Part shown: piece after piece, positions 51,192 to 59,934 of the stretch | How positions within the stretch are numbered: the first letter of the stretch is position 1 | Layout: every line of letters starts with the position of its first letter | Origin: Negativicoccus succinicivorans | GTDB taxonomy: Bacteria > Bacillota > Negativicutes > Veillonellales > Negativicoccaceae | DNA length: 64,000 nucleotides | Direction: 5' to 3' | NCBI RefSeq assembly: GCF_014207605.1 | Contig: NZ_JACHHI010000006.1 | Location: 1-64,000, forward strand | Translations under genes and position numbers: made by a program | Notes under the pieces: model-generated | Databases searched by the model: none | What the model saw: only the letters and a program-made list of their open reading frames with translations | Told to the model about the DNA's origin: nothing

Positions 51192-52439
51192 TTACTCCTG
51201 CTCTGTCATGGGCGATGCAGTCGGCGTCGATGACGACACCGGCTGATAGTTTTTCAGATATTCGACGGCATCCGCGTAAATGCGCTGCACTTCGTCACGC
51301 GTCAAGACCTTAAAGCTGCCGAGCTGCGGACGACCCGCCATCGCGCGATCGGTCAGCTCTTCCAAATTGAATTCGATATCTCGAACTTCCTGCGAAGCGA
51401 CCGGACCGAGCATATCGATTTGGGCAAAGAATTCTTCCGTAAAACGAATTCCTTCCAGCGCGATTTCTTCCTGCGTGCCGAAATCGCGTTCAATGTTCCA
51501 GACGGTTCTGCCGTACCGATAGAAACGATGCACATCGGCAGTGTAAACGTATCTCGCCCATGCGCACCAAACGGCCGCCATGCCGACGCCCGAAGAAATA
51601 TTGTACAAACCCAGCAATTCCTTTTGCAATTCATGAACGGTAATATCCGCCTCGCCGTTGCCGGAACCGGTCAAGTCGTTATGCGCCAGCGCGCTCGCCC
51701 ACATGACATTGGCTCTGGCGTCATAATTATTCATTTCCGTCAGGATGGTCTGCGAGTTGCGAATCAATACGCGCAGCAGCGCTTCGCAGATATTATCCGT
51801 CAGTTCCATCGTCGAATTGTGCGTAAAGTAGTGTTCCATCGTCATAATCATAATTTCGGAAATGCCGCTGTACAGTTCCGCTTTGGAAAGCGGATACGTC
51901 AGCATCGGATTCATGATCGCAAAGCGCGGCCGTGCGCCGACCACATTGATAATGCGGCTGACGCGCTGCACCTTATTGGTCAAATGAGTTACCGCACTCA
52001 TTTCGCCGGAACCCGCCATGGTGGTAGAAATAACGCCTACCGGCAAAACCTCTTCGGCGACGCGTTCGCGGGTAAAATAATCCCAGATATCGCCGTCGTT
52101 GACGATACCGATCGCAATGACTTTCGCAAGATTGACGACCGCAGGACCGCCCAGAGCAAGTATAAAATCCACATCTTCAATCCGACCGAGAGCAATCCCC
52201 TCATTCGCTTTACGGCGTATCGGCGGCGGGTATACTCCGCCGATATCGTTGTATAAAATGCCCGCTTCATCCAACGATACCTGCACGCGCTCCAATAGGC
52301 CGTGGCATTGGCTACATTGTCGGCCATGAATAATCAAGACCTTATGTGCGCCTTCTTTGCGCAACAGCTGACCGACTTCACGCTCACGATCCGATCCGAA
52401 AACAACCTTTGTCGGAACGTGATAAGTAAAGTTCTTCAT
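51192..52439 (-). CDS. Iron-containing alcohol dehydrogenase homologue lacking the metal ligands
   Basis: 415 residues, recognisably of the YqhD/butanol dehydrogenase branch: FTYHVPTKVVFGSDRE at the start, NYDARANVMWASALAHNDLTGSG in the middle, TVWNIERDFGTQEEIALEGI near the end. Compared with YqhD, all four metal ligands are changed. The Asp and His of VVDAFVH become Glu and Met in ISEIMIM; the His of GHEL becomes Lys in QKELL; the His after GLD becomes Ser in NISSGVG. The nucleotide motif GGGSxxD is GGPAVVN. It is therefore unlikely to be a normal metal-dependent dehydrogenase. The reading frame is intact and well expressed-looking (AAGGAGAATTCC before ATG). A LysR gene lies 82 bp upstream on the same strand. 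Confidence 0.85.
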   Translation of the reverse strand: MKNFTYHVPTKVVFGSDREREVGQLLRKEGAHKVLIIHGRQCSQCHGLLERVQVSLDEAGILYNDIGGVYPPPIRRKANEGIALGRIEDVDFILALGGPAVVNLAKVIAIGIVNDGDIWDYFTRERVAEEVLPVGVISTTMAGSGEMSAVTHLTNKVQRVSRIINVVGARPRFAIMNPMLTYPLSKAELYSGISEIMIMTMEHYFTHNSTMELTDNICEALLRVLIRNSQTILTEMNNYDARANVMWASALAHNDLTGSGNGEADITVHELQKELLGLYNISSGVGMAAVWCAWARYVYTADVHRFYRYGRTVWNIERDFGTQEEIALEGIRFTEEFFAQIDMLGPVASQEVRDIEFNLEELTDRAMAGRPQLGSFKVLTRDEVQRIYADAVEYLKNYQPVSSSTPTASPMTEQE

Positions 52440-52521
52440 GGAATTCTCCTTTAAAAATACTATTAAGTGATAATAATCTAACTCTATTATATGCTTGTCC
52501 TATGGGAGCGTCAAACAAGGT

Positions 52522-53403
52522 CTAATTTCGCTCGCGAATAAAATCGCAGAACTTCTGCGCAATTGTCGTCAATTTGCGATCTTTGACCGTATAGATATGT
52601 TCCGCACCCATGATCTCTTCCGTCGCAATCGGCATGGTGGTAAGACCGATGCCCGTATCCTCATCCGGTTCGCCCATAATCACCGCGATCCCCATGTTGC
52701 GCCGCGCCCAATGCATCGCAAACAGATTCGTACTGCAGACAGCACGAATGTCCTGATGCAAACCGCGTTCCCGGAAAAAGCTTTCCAGACGGGGCGCCAG
52801 ACTGCGCGTCACGCAAAGCGGAACCCCGGCGAGATCCTCAATGGTCAAAGGCTGCAACGGTTTTTTGAGCCATTGCTGCTGATTACTCATCACGGCGGAA
52901 AGCGACCGGTAGCGAATGGTGAGCAACTCAAATAAATACCCGCGCGGAATCGGCTCGTTCATAACACCGATGTCGGATACTCCGTTTAACAGCGCTTCCG
53001 CCTGCTGATCCACATTGCCCTCGGAAAAAATGGAACGAAACTGCGGATTCTCTTTCGTAAAGGGCTGCAAATAGGTGTCGATAAAGCCGTTGACCGCGCC
53101 CGGCGTAATCGAGATGCGCAAAGTACCTTCCTCGCCCTGCGCCACACCTTGCACCTCATGCTTGAGTTCGTCCGCCAAACGGACAATGTCTTTGGCGCGG
53201 CGATAGAAAAGTTGCCCCGCTTCGGTGAGTTCGATGCGTCGACCGCCGCGGTGCGTGATGATCAAATCCGCTTTGTAATTCGTCTCAATTTGCTTCAATT
53301 GCGCGCTTAACGCAGGCTGTACCATGTTCAGTCGCTTCGCCGCCTCGGTCAATGTCTGCGAGTCGACCATCATAATAAAATTGCGAAAATATTCGATATC
53401 CAT
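52522..53403 (-). CDS. LysR family transcriptional regulator
   Basis: 293 residues with the winged helix-turn-helix MDIEYFRNFIMMVDSQTLTEAAKRLNMVQPALSAQLKQIETNYKADL and a C-terminal effector domain (LRISITPGAVNGFIDTYLQPFTKENPQFRSIFSEG). It precedes the dehydrogenase homologue on the same strand at an 82-bp distance, so it may control that gene or be co-transcribed with it. ATG follows GGAAAGGAGC. Effector unknown. Confidence 0.9.
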   Translation of the reverse strand: MDIEYFRNFIMMVDSQTLTEAAKRLNMVQPALSAQLKQIETNYKADLIITHRGGRRIELTEAGQLFYRRAKDIVRLADELKHEVQGVAQGEEGTLRISITPGAVNGFIDTYLQPFTKENPQFRSIFSEGNVDQQAEALLNGVSDIGVMNEPIPRGYLFELLTIRYRSLSAVMSNQQQWLKKPLQPLTIEDLAGVPLCVTRSLAPRLESFFRERGLHQDIRAVCSTNLFAMHWARRNMGIAVIMGEPDEDTGIGLTTMPIATEEIMGAEHIYTVKDRKLTTIAQKFCDFIRERN

Positions 53404-53440
53404 GCGCGTGCTCCTTTCCCATTGCTTTCCCCGACAATGG

Positions 53441-54142
53441 TCACACAGAAGGCCGGAATAAATGTTCCCGACGCAAGCTTACAAATGTTCCCGCACCGAT
53501 GACCACATGATCGAGCACCGGTATATTTAAGACTTCACCGGCGGCGTTAAACCGCTCGGTTAATGTGATATCCGCCCCGGAAGGAGTCGGATCACCGCTC
53601 GGATGGTTATGCACCAGGATCATTGCCGCCGCGTTCCAACGGATCGCATCTTTCATCGCCAGTCGCACATCGGCGACGCTTTGATCCAAACTGCCACGCG
53701 ATTGTTCCACCGCGGCGAGCAAACCGTTTTTCGTGTTCAGATAGCAACAGTAAAACACTTCCTGCGGCAAATCTCGCAACTGCGGCAGAAAATACCGCGC
53801 GACCGCCTCCGGATCGGAAAAATCGCTGCGCGTTTGCGGTTTACGTTGCGCCAGACGTTTCCCCAATTCAATCGCCGCGCAGAGGGTCGCCGCTTTACTG
53901 ACGCCGATGCCTTTGACCGTCAGCAGGTCTCGCCAATGGAGTGAGCCGTAGCGCGACGGATCGCCTCCGATCCACTGGTCTTCGACCGCTCGCGCGAGCT
54001 CAATCACCGACTGACCGGGAATCCCGCTTTTTAAGATCAAAGCGATCAGCTCCACTTCGGTCAGTTGTTCCGGCCCCTGCGTCAAAAGTTTCTCGCGCGG
54101 CCGCTCCGCCTCTGTCAAATCGCAAATGCGTGCCATTACCAT
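53441..54142 (-). CDS. radC: RadC family JAB-domain protein
   Basis: 233 residues: an N-terminal helix-hairpin-helix region (LHWRDLLTVKGIGVSKAATLCAAIELGKRL) and a C-terminal JAB1/MPN metalloprotease-like domain with VHNHPSGDPTPSGAD (HxHx7SxxD). The family is called DNA repair protein RadC, but its biochemical role is uncertain. It overlaps the maf gene by 7 bp at its start, in a cluster with maf and a DUF4321-type gene. Confidence 0.92.
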   Translation of the reverse strand: MVMARICDLTEAERPREKLLTQGPEQLTEVELIALILKSGIPGQSVIELARAVEDQWIGGDPSRYGSLHWRDLLTVKGIGVSKAATLCAAIELGKRLAQRKPQTRSDFSDPEAVARYFLPQLRDLPQEVFYCCYLNTKNGLLAAVEQSRGSLDQSVADVRLAMKDAIRWNAAAMILVHNHPSGDPTPSGADITLTERFNAAGEVLNIPVLDHVVIGAGTFVSLRREHLFRPSV

Positions 54143-54705
54143 TCCACTCCGTTTTCCGTGAGCAGCCGATACGTCGCATGCAAGGGCAAACCGACCACAT
54201 TGGTGTAACTTCCGGCGATGGCGGAGATCATCAATGCCGCCGTTCCCTGGATGGCGTAAGCGCCGGCCTTATCCGTCCATTCGATGCCGGCCAAATACGT
54301 TTCCAGCAACGCTTGCGGCCAAGGCTCCATTTTGACCTCAGTGGTCACCGACCGCGTGATCGCCTCGCCCGACGGAAGAAGCAACGCCAGTCCCGTAACG
54401 ACATAGTGTGTCCGACCGCCGAGCGAGGTAAGCATAGCCTTCGCCATCTCCCGATCGCGCGGCTTGCCGAACACCGCATCATCGCAAACCACCAGCGTAT
54501 CCGCGCCCAACACCGCCAACTGCGGCATGTGAGAGATCGCCGCGCCGGCGCGCGCTTTGCCAAGCGCCTGTTCTTGCACCAAGGCCGCCGGGGCATGCTC
54601 GCTTTGGTTGCGTTCCCGGTACTCCGGCGTAATCACGGTAAAATGAGCGCCCGCTTTTGTCAGCAGCTGTTTACGGCGCGGTGATGCCGATGCCAAAATC
54701 CACAT
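54136..54705 (-). CDS. maf: Maf-like nucleoside triphosphate pyrophosphatase
   Basis: 189 residues with the Maf signatures LASASPRRKQLL at residues 4-15 and LGADTLVVCDDAVFGKPRDREMAKAML around residue 68, and the C-terminal AYAIQG. It hydrolyses dTTP/UTP or modified nucleotides and is linked to septum control. ATG at 54705 follows GGAGG; its first base overlaps the stop of the preceding gene. Confidence 0.93.
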   Translation of the reverse strand: MWILASASPRRKQLLTKAGAHFTVITPEYRERNQSEHAPAALVQEQALGKARAGAAISHMPQLAVLGADTLVVCDDAVFGKPRDREMAKAMLTSLGGRTHYVVTGLALLLPSGEAITRSVTTEVKMEPWPQALLETYLAGIEWTDKAGAYAIQGTAALMISAIAGSYTNVVGLPLHATYRLLTENGVEW

Positions 54706-54974
54706 CAGATCCTCCGAAATACCCATACGGCAATAATCATGCCGATTACGCTTAATAAGTTCGGCGCAAATCGAATGCCGAAATCAATTTCAAGTATCAA
54801 GAGATTTAAATGAATATTTTGCAGATCAAGCAAGGTATACTGCCGAACTAAGTACGGCATGATGCCGGAGAAGGAGACCGACCCCAGAAGATCCGCCAAA
54901 ATCCCGCCCAAAAGCGCTCCGACAAAAAGGAACAAAAGCAGCATTAAGATGCCGCGAGTACCGCTCCAACGCAT
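54705..54974 (-). CDS. Small membrane protein, DUF4321-like
   Basis: 89 residues with two hydrophobic segments, GILMLLLFLFVGALLGGILADLLG near the start and a C-terminal LLSVIGMIIAVWVF. The second half contains LDLQNIHLNLLILEIDFGIRFAPNLLS. Small proteins of this kind (DUF4321) are common just upstream of maf in Firmicutes; function unknown. Start and stop overlap those of its neighbours, so all three are coupled. Confidence 0.68.
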   Translation of the reverse strand: MRWSGTRGILMLLLFLFVGALLGGILADLLGSVSFSGIMPYLVRQYTLLDLQNIHLNLLILEIDFGIRFAPNLLSVIGMIIAVWVFRRI

Positions 54975-55681
54975 CACTTCGCCTGCTTTCTTGCGGCTTT
55001 CAAACGCTCGACTTCATCCATACGTTTGCTTTCGTCCAAAAGCACATGGTAGGTGGTTTCCTCTTCGGTGATCCCCACCCGCCCCGGCAAGTATTCATTC
55101 AAGCCGAGCAAAAATTGCGGTTCCGCTTTGAACAACGCGCGACCGAATTGCGGTTTTTTACCCGGCCGCGGAATTTTACAGAATAGAGCGTACAACGGGC
55201 GGGAATCCAAAAGCGAATACCAACGCCATTTGTAGCGGAACTTCACGTTATTCGCGACCCGCGCTTTGTGCGTATGTACCCCGTAAAGACAGTCGTACGG
55301 AATTTCCGTGCGATGCGTGCGAAACCAGGTGCGATATTCACAAATCAGCGCCGTATCGGTCAAACGCAAATGGTAACTGGTAAGCGCCTGCCCCAGCAAA
55401 TAGTAGATCGCGAACAACACGAAAATAATGCTCGCGTAATCGATGCTCCCCCAGAAACTTTGCGTCGCCTGATAATGATCCATCATGCGCCCCAGATCCC
55501 AGATGAAAAATACCGCCACCAAAAAAGCGACGCCGAGCACCGGCCAACGACTGCCCGAATTGTCCGACTCATCTTCATAAATAGGATCACCTACCACCGA
55601 TAATATCTGTTTGGGAAAAACGGGATTGGCCGTCGTCCCGCGACGTTCTTCCGTCATTTCCGGTTCCCCATTTTGATTCAT
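54974..55681 (-). CDS. Hypothetical membrane protein with PH-like C-terminal domain
   Basis: 235 residues. About 45 N-terminal polar residues precede two membrane helices (WPVLGVAFLVAVFFIWDLG and YASIIFVLFAIYYLLGQAL), then a cytoplasmic domain with strands such as YHLRLTDTALICEYRTWFRTHRTEIPYDCLYGVHTHKA, which recalls bacterial PH-like domains. The C-terminus is charged and helical. ATG at 55681 follows AAAGGAG. It is coupled to the HAD gene upstream and the DUF4321-like gene downstream. Confidence 0.7.
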   Translation of the reverse strand: MNQNGEPEMTEERRGTTANPVFPKQILSVVGDPIYEDESDNSGSRWPVLGVAFLVAVFFIWDLGRMMDHYQATQSFWGSIDYASIIFVLFAIYYLLGQALTSYHLRLTDTALICEYRTWFRTHRTEIPYDCLYGVHTHKARVANNVKFRYKWRWYSLLDSRPLYALFCKIPRPGKKPQFGRALFKAEPQFLLGLNEYLPGRVGITEEETTYHVLLDESKRMDEVERLKAARKQAK

Positions 55682-55682
55682 G

Positions 55683-56411
55683 CTATTCTCCTTTTCCCGC
55701 TGCCGGGTGCATAGGCGGCTCTTCCGTATCCGCTTCATCTAACAGTTGTTGAAATGCATCCGCCGGGATTAATTCCGGCAACGCCCGCCACGGCTCATAC
55801 CCTTGCAGTTTTTCCAAACTGCGTGAACCGGTAGCAACCGCAATCGTATACGCGCCGATTTTTTTGCCGCATTGAATATCGTGCTCCGTGTCACCGATGA
55901 TAAATATTTTTTCCAGTTCCGCGCCCCACTTGGACCGCGCCAACGCGCCGGCGCGCCGCGCGACATCAATACGATTGAAATCATCGCCGGCGAAGCCGCT
56001 GTGATCGAAATCGAAATAGCTCGCCAAACCGTAATGGGTGAGCTTGAGTTCCGCGCCGCGACGACTGTTGCCCGTCAAGAGCAACTGATCATAATTGGGC
56101 ATGCCGCTGAAATACGCCAGCAATTCTTTGACATACGGCAGAGTTTTTCCTTTCGTTTCCTGCATATAGTAGAGCAGCGTTTCTTCGTATTGACGGCTGA
56201 ATTGATGTACGTCGTCAAGCGTCGGTTCTTTTTGCAGCGCGTGCCGCAAAATTTCACGACAGATAAAATTATCCGTGCGTCCCCCCGCATCAAATCGCGG
56301 TAACGTCGCATCCGGTCCCATCATTTCCGTCAACGTATGCTCAATCGCAAGAAAGCCGGCATGGCCGGTATACACAAGCGTCTGGTCAATATCCCAAAAA
56401 AGTACGTTCAT
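55683..56411 (-). CDS. HAD-superfamily hydrolase
   Basis: 242 residues. Motif I is FWDIDQTLVYTG with the nucleophile Asp at residue 7 (DxDxT form), motif II is LLLTGNSRRG, and motif III/IV lies in IFIIGDTEHDIQCGKKIGA. It belongs to the phosphoglycolate-phosphatase-like branch and removes phosphate from a small metabolite that cannot be identified here. ATG at 56411 follows GGGGAGGAATGG. It heads a five-gene run toward radC. Confidence 0.87.
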   Translation of the reverse strand: MNVLFWDIDQTLVYTGHAGFLAIEHTLTEMMGPDATLPRFDAGGRTDNFICREILRHALQKEPTLDDVHQFSRQYEETLLYYMQETKGKTLPYVKELLAYFSGMPNYDQLLLTGNSRRGAELKLTHYGLASYFDFDHSGFAGDDFNRIDVARRAGALARSKWGAELEKIFIIGDTEHDIQCGKKIGAYTIAVATGSRSLEKLQGYEPWRALPELIPADAFQQLLDEADTEEPPMHPAAGKGE

Positions 56412-56551
56412 GCCATTCCTCCCCATCGATTGGTGGTGTTACGGAAGATAATATCTCATTTATTTATTATATCATACTTAAATACCGATCATCGCCCGTG
56501 AATCGGCAAAAATAAAGGTGCACAATGTGAATTTACGACGCGGATACGATC

Positions 56552-56585
56552 AAAAAAAGACATGCGGATGCATGTCTTTTTTTAT
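56552..56585. terminator. Terminator after the HutP-like gene
   Basis: AAAAAAAGACATGC and GCATGTCTTTTTTT form a stem around GGAT. Confidence 0.92.
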
Positions 56586-56587
56586 TT

Positions 56588-57019
56588 TCAGATATTGTCA
56601 TACACGGCGCGATGCCCGATGCCCGCCACCACTTCGTTAAAGTGCAGCACGCCGACGGTGCCGTAAATAGCGACAACGAGATGATCGCCTTTGCGGGCAA
56701 TGGCGATTTTACCACCGATATTTTGGCCGAGCGCTTTCATTTTAATCGCCTCGACCGCCGACTGGACCGCGCCGACGACCGCTCCTTCACCGACGTGGGT
56801 ATCGGAAACAATACCCGTACGCTGGGCGGCTACCACCGTATGCTCAATCAGTTTGGGTAAAATCGTGATAAACACGCCGCCGAAATCCACCGCCGCCGTT
56901 TTAAACCCGGCCTCGGAAAATTCTTTACGCAATGTGTTTTCTTCCGCGCGCGAAGACGTGAGCGCCAACTTCATGGCCACACGACCGACGTCACTGCTGG
57001 AATATTCATGGGTACCCAT
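56588..57019 (-). CDS. HutP family RNA-binding regulator
   Basis: 143 residues. It resembles HutP in GRVAMKLALTSSRAEENTL near the N-terminus and in the closing region VVAIYGTVGVLHFNEVVAGIGHRAV, the part that forms the Mg2+/ligand site in Bacillus HutP (a hexameric RNA-binding antiterminator activated by histidine). No histidine-use genes are in the window. The gene starts 9 bp after thrS, so both are under the thrS T-box. Which amino acid and RNA it recognises is open. Confidence 0.72.
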   Translation of the reverse strand: MGTHEYSSSDVGRVAMKLALTSSRAEENTLRKEFSEAGFKTAAVDFGGVFITILPKLIEHTVVAAQRTGIVSDTHVGEGAVVGAVQSAVEAIKMKALGQNIGGKIAIARKGDHLVVAIYGTVGVLHFNEVVAGIGHRAVYDNI

Positions 57020-57027
57020 AAGCGACC

Positions 57028-58935
57028 TCAGCCTTGCCGTTCGCGAACCGCTTTCTGCAAGTCCGCGATAAAATCTTGCAGCGCCACATCGTTGGTTTCT
57101 TCGCCCGCGCGGTTGCGGATCGAAATCGACTGCGCTTCCACTTCTTTATCGCCCAGGATCAACATGTACGGTACTTTTTCCAGTTGCGCGCCGCGGATTT
57201 TGTAACCGAGTTTTTCGTTGCGTGCATCCGCCTGCGCCCGCAATCCCGCCTGATTGAGTTGACGAGCTACTTCGTTGGCGTATTCCAGATGACGCTCCGC
57301 GACCGGAATGACCTTCACCTGTACCGGCGCGAGCCAAACCGGGAATTTGCCGGCGTAGTGTTCAATCAAAATGCCGATGAAGCGTTCGATACTTCCGAAA
57401 CCGGCGCGGTGAATCATGACCGGACGATGTTTTTCGCCATCTTCGCCGATATAGGTCATGTCAAAACGTTCCGGCATCTGCATATCTAACTGGATCGTGC
57501 CGCACTGCCAGGTACGTCCGAGCGAATCTTGAATGTGGAAGTCCAGTTTCGGTCCGTAGAACGCGCCGTCGCCGGGGTTGATCTTGTACGATACGCCCGC
57601 GGATTCGATCGCATCATGCAACACGGTCGTCGCTAGCTCCCACAGATCATCATCGCCCATCGAATCTTCCGGACGCGTGGAGAGTTCCACGTGGTATTCC
57701 AAACCGAAAGCGGAGTAAATCCGATCAAAAAGTTCGAGGACTTTCAGTACTTCTTCTTTCATCTGGCTCGGCAAAATGAACAAATGCGCATCGTCCTGCG
57801 TGAAGCAGCGAACGCGGAACAGACCGTGCAACGCGCCGCTCATTTCATGACGATGAACCAAGCCGAGCTCGGCGACCCGCAACGGGAAATCGCGGTAGCT
57901 CTTCGGCGAATCCTTGTAGTACAGGATACCGCCCGGGCAGTTCATCGGTTTGATCGCGTAATCTTCTTCATCAATCTGCGTGAAGTACATGTTGTCACGG
58001 TAATGATCCCAGTGACCGGAGCGCACCCACAGATCGCGATTCAAAATCACCGGAGTGGAAATTTCATCGTAGCCGTATTCGTGATGCAGCTCCCGCCAAA
58101 AGGCCAGCAGCTCGTTGCGCAAAACCATTCCTTTCGGATGGAAAAACGGGAAGCCCGGGCCTTCCGGCTGGAAGCTGAACAAATCAAGTTCTTTGCCCAA
58201 TTTACGATGATCACGGCGTTCCGCTTCCGCCAACACGAACAGGTAGTGATCCAATTCTTCCTGGCTGCCGAAGGCGGTACCGTAGACACGCTGCAGCATT
58301 TTATTTTTTTCATCGCCGCGCCAGTAGGCGCCCGCGACGCTCATCAGTTTGAACGCTTTGACCTTGCCGGTCGAAACGACGTGCGGGCCCGCGCAAAGGT
58401 CGGTAAATTCGCCCTGCGTGTAGAAGGTAATGGTTTCGTTCGCCGGCAGATCGCGGATCAGTTCTTCTTTATAAATTTCTCCCTCGGCTTTGAAATGTTC
58501 CATCGCCGCGTCGCGTTTCATCACTTCACGCACGAGTTTGTGGTTTTCTTTCACGATCTTTTTCATTTCTTTTTCGATCGCGGGGAAATCTTCCGGCGAG
58601 AACACATGCTCGGTGTCCATGTCGTAGTAAAAGCCGTTATCGATCGCCGGTCCGATCGCGAGTTTCGTATCCGGCCACAGGCGCAAAATCGCCTGCGCCA
58701 TAATATGCGCCGCCGTATGACGGATCGCGTGCAGGCCTTCGGGGCTCGCACCGTCAAAAAATTCGACGTGCGCGCCGTCGACGACCGGACGCGATAAGTC
58801 CGTCAACTCACCGTCGACTTTCGCGACAACCATTTTTTTCGCCATGCTGTTGCTGATCGCTTTCGCGACATCCAGCCAGCTGCTTTCGTTTGCTACCTCG
58901 CGCACGCTGCCGTCCGCCAAATGGATTTTTGCCAT
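57028..58935 (-). CDS. thrS: Threonyl-tRNA synthetase
   Basis: 635 residues, the standard length. Domain order: TGS domain (residues 1-60), editing domain with HTAAHIMAQAIL near residue 73, class II catalytic core with motif 2 region FRVRCFTQDDAHLF and zinc ligands in MNCPGG and RHEMSGALHGL, and a C-terminal anticodon-binding domain (WLAPVQVKVIPV). It charges tRNA-Thr. ATG at 58935 follows AAAGGAGC. The leader is a T-box riboswitch and the next gene is HutP-like. Confidence 0.97.
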   Translation of the reverse strand: MAKIHLADGSVREVANESSWLDVAKAISNSMAKKMVVAKVDGELTDLSRPVVDGAHVEFFDGASPEGLHAIRHTAAHIMAQAILRLWPDTKLAIGPAIDNGFYYDMDTEHVFSPEDFPAIEKEMKKIVKENHKLVREVMKRDAAMEHFKAEGEIYKEELIRDLPANETITFYTQGEFTDLCAGPHVVSTGKVKAFKLMSVAGAYWRGDEKNKMLQRVYGTAFGSQEELDHYLFVLAEAERRDHRKLGKELDLFSFQPEGPGFPFFHPKGMVLRNELLAFWRELHHEYGYDEISTPVILNRDLWVRSGHWDHYRDNMYFTQIDEEDYAIKPMNCPGGILYYKDSPKSYRDFPLRVAELGLVHRHEMSGALHGLFRVRCFTQDDAHLFILPSQMKEEVLKVLELFDRIYSAFGLEYHVELSTRPEDSMGDDDLWELATTVLHDAIESAGVSYKINPGDGAFYGPKLDFHIQDSLGRTWQCGTIQLDMQMPERFDMTYIGEDGEKHRPVMIHRAGFGSIERFIGILIEHYAGKFPVWLAPVQVKVIPVAERHLEYANEVARQLNQAGLRAQADARNEKLGYKIRGAQLEKVPYMLILGDKEVEAQSISIRNRAGEETNDVALQDFIADLQKAVRERQG

Positions 58936-58954
58936 AGTATCTGCTCCTTTTGCA

Positions 58955-59193
58955 ATAAAAAAACTTTCGCCCCTAATGGGACGAAAGTTAATTCGCGGTT
59001 CCACCCAAGTTAATCCGTACGGATTCTCTCGATCGTGATAACGGGTCAGCCCGGCCGTTCATTTCCGAACGGCGACTCCAAGGCGGTAACAATCACTGTG
59101 GTAACGAGCGCTTGCAGCCGTGACGCTCTTCTCTTGAGTTACCTGGCAATGACGGTCATGTCCTTTTCGTGGTCATTGAAATCTTTTGATATT
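58955..59193 (-). ncRNA. T-box riboswitch before thrS
   Basis: On the minus strand the T-box sequence GGGTGGAACCGCG occupies 59006-58994. It is followed by a terminator with arms AACTTTCGTCCC and GGGGCGAAAGTT (58989-58962) and a run of seven T. Upstream about 180 nt of structured leader form stem I, with a candidate specifier ACC (threonine codon) in GTTACCACAG. Uncharged tRNA-Thr would stabilise the antiterminator and turn on thrS. Confidence 0.93.
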
Positions 59194-59199
59194 GTCAGT

Positions 59200-59228
59200 A
59201 TTGTACGTCTATTTCTGTGATTTGTCAA
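59200..59228 (-). promoter_or_regulatory. thrS promoter
   Basis: TTGACA at 59228-59223 (inside the end of the CofE-like gene), a 17-bp spacer and TACAAT at 59205-59200. Confidence 0.85.
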
Positions 59229-59934
59229 GCGGCGGCAATGGCGGCGGTAATGTATCGGTGAACGAATCTTGCGGAAGTGTCGGACGTGCTTTGCCGCCGG
59301 AGTAGTTTTGAATGACGACAATCGGTGTTTTTTGGCTGGCGTTGCCGAACGGATTATCAATCAAAAGTTGCGCGATTTCCTGCGCGTCGATGCCTTTGCT
59401 CGTGCCCAGTACCGCGCTTCTTTTCAAATCATTCACATCCGCAATCACGGCGCCGTGGCAACCGAGGCGGTCAGCGATTTCATCGCAAACCTCATCCGTT
59501 TCATCCGGACCGTACACGATGCATTTGTCAAACGGAGGCATCGTTCCCGTGACATCGTCAACCAGGGACGCCTGCCGGCAGTGCGCATACCATACGCCGC
59601 GTTTGCCGAACAGTTTCGCGATAAAGCCGACGATGAACCAAAAAAGCATGCGCCATTCGCCTTCCGCGTTCATCGCGGCCTGCATACCGTAAATCGTCGA
59701 CATCGAACCTTCCGCCGGCACAAAGCGATTCATCAGTCGCGCCTGCCAGGAAACTTTCAAATCTTCCGGACGTACATAGCGGCCCTGCGTGATCGCGACT
59801 ACGCTTTCCGCCACGCACACCACATCATGCGGCCCGATCAAAAAATGTCCGTACTCATATACGGCATCGACAATGTCGTCCGCCGCCGTCAAAATACGCG
59901 TCGGGATCGGGATGAGTTTCATCTGTTCGTTCAT
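59209..59934 (-). CDS. CofE-like (coenzyme F420-0:L-glutamate ligase family) protein
   Basis: 241 residues. Family features include IPIPTRILTAADDIVDAVYEYGHFLIGPHDVVCVAESVVAITQGR at the start, GVWYAHCRQASLVDDVTGTMPPFDKCIVYGPDETDEVCDEIADRLGCHGAVIADVNDLKR, with an Asp-rich metal site. Canonical CofE adds glutamate to F420-0. Firmicutes of this kind are not known to make F420, so the protein may ligate an amino acid to another substrate. A proline-rich tail (PPPLPPL) ends it. Start overlaps the stop of the preceding gene (TGATGA). Confidence 0.75.
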   Translation of the reverse strand: MNEQMKLIPIPTRILTAADDIVDAVYEYGHFLIGPHDVVCVAESVVAITQGRYVRPEDLKVSWQARLMNRFVPAEGSMSTIYGMQAAMNAEGEWRMLFWFIVGFIAKLFGKRGVWYAHCRQASLVDDVTGTMPPFDKCIVYGPDETDEVCDEIADRLGCHGAVIADVNDLKRSAVLGTSKGIDAQEIAQLLIDNPFGNASQKTPIVVIQNYSGGKARPTLPQDSFTDTLPPPLPPLDKSQK

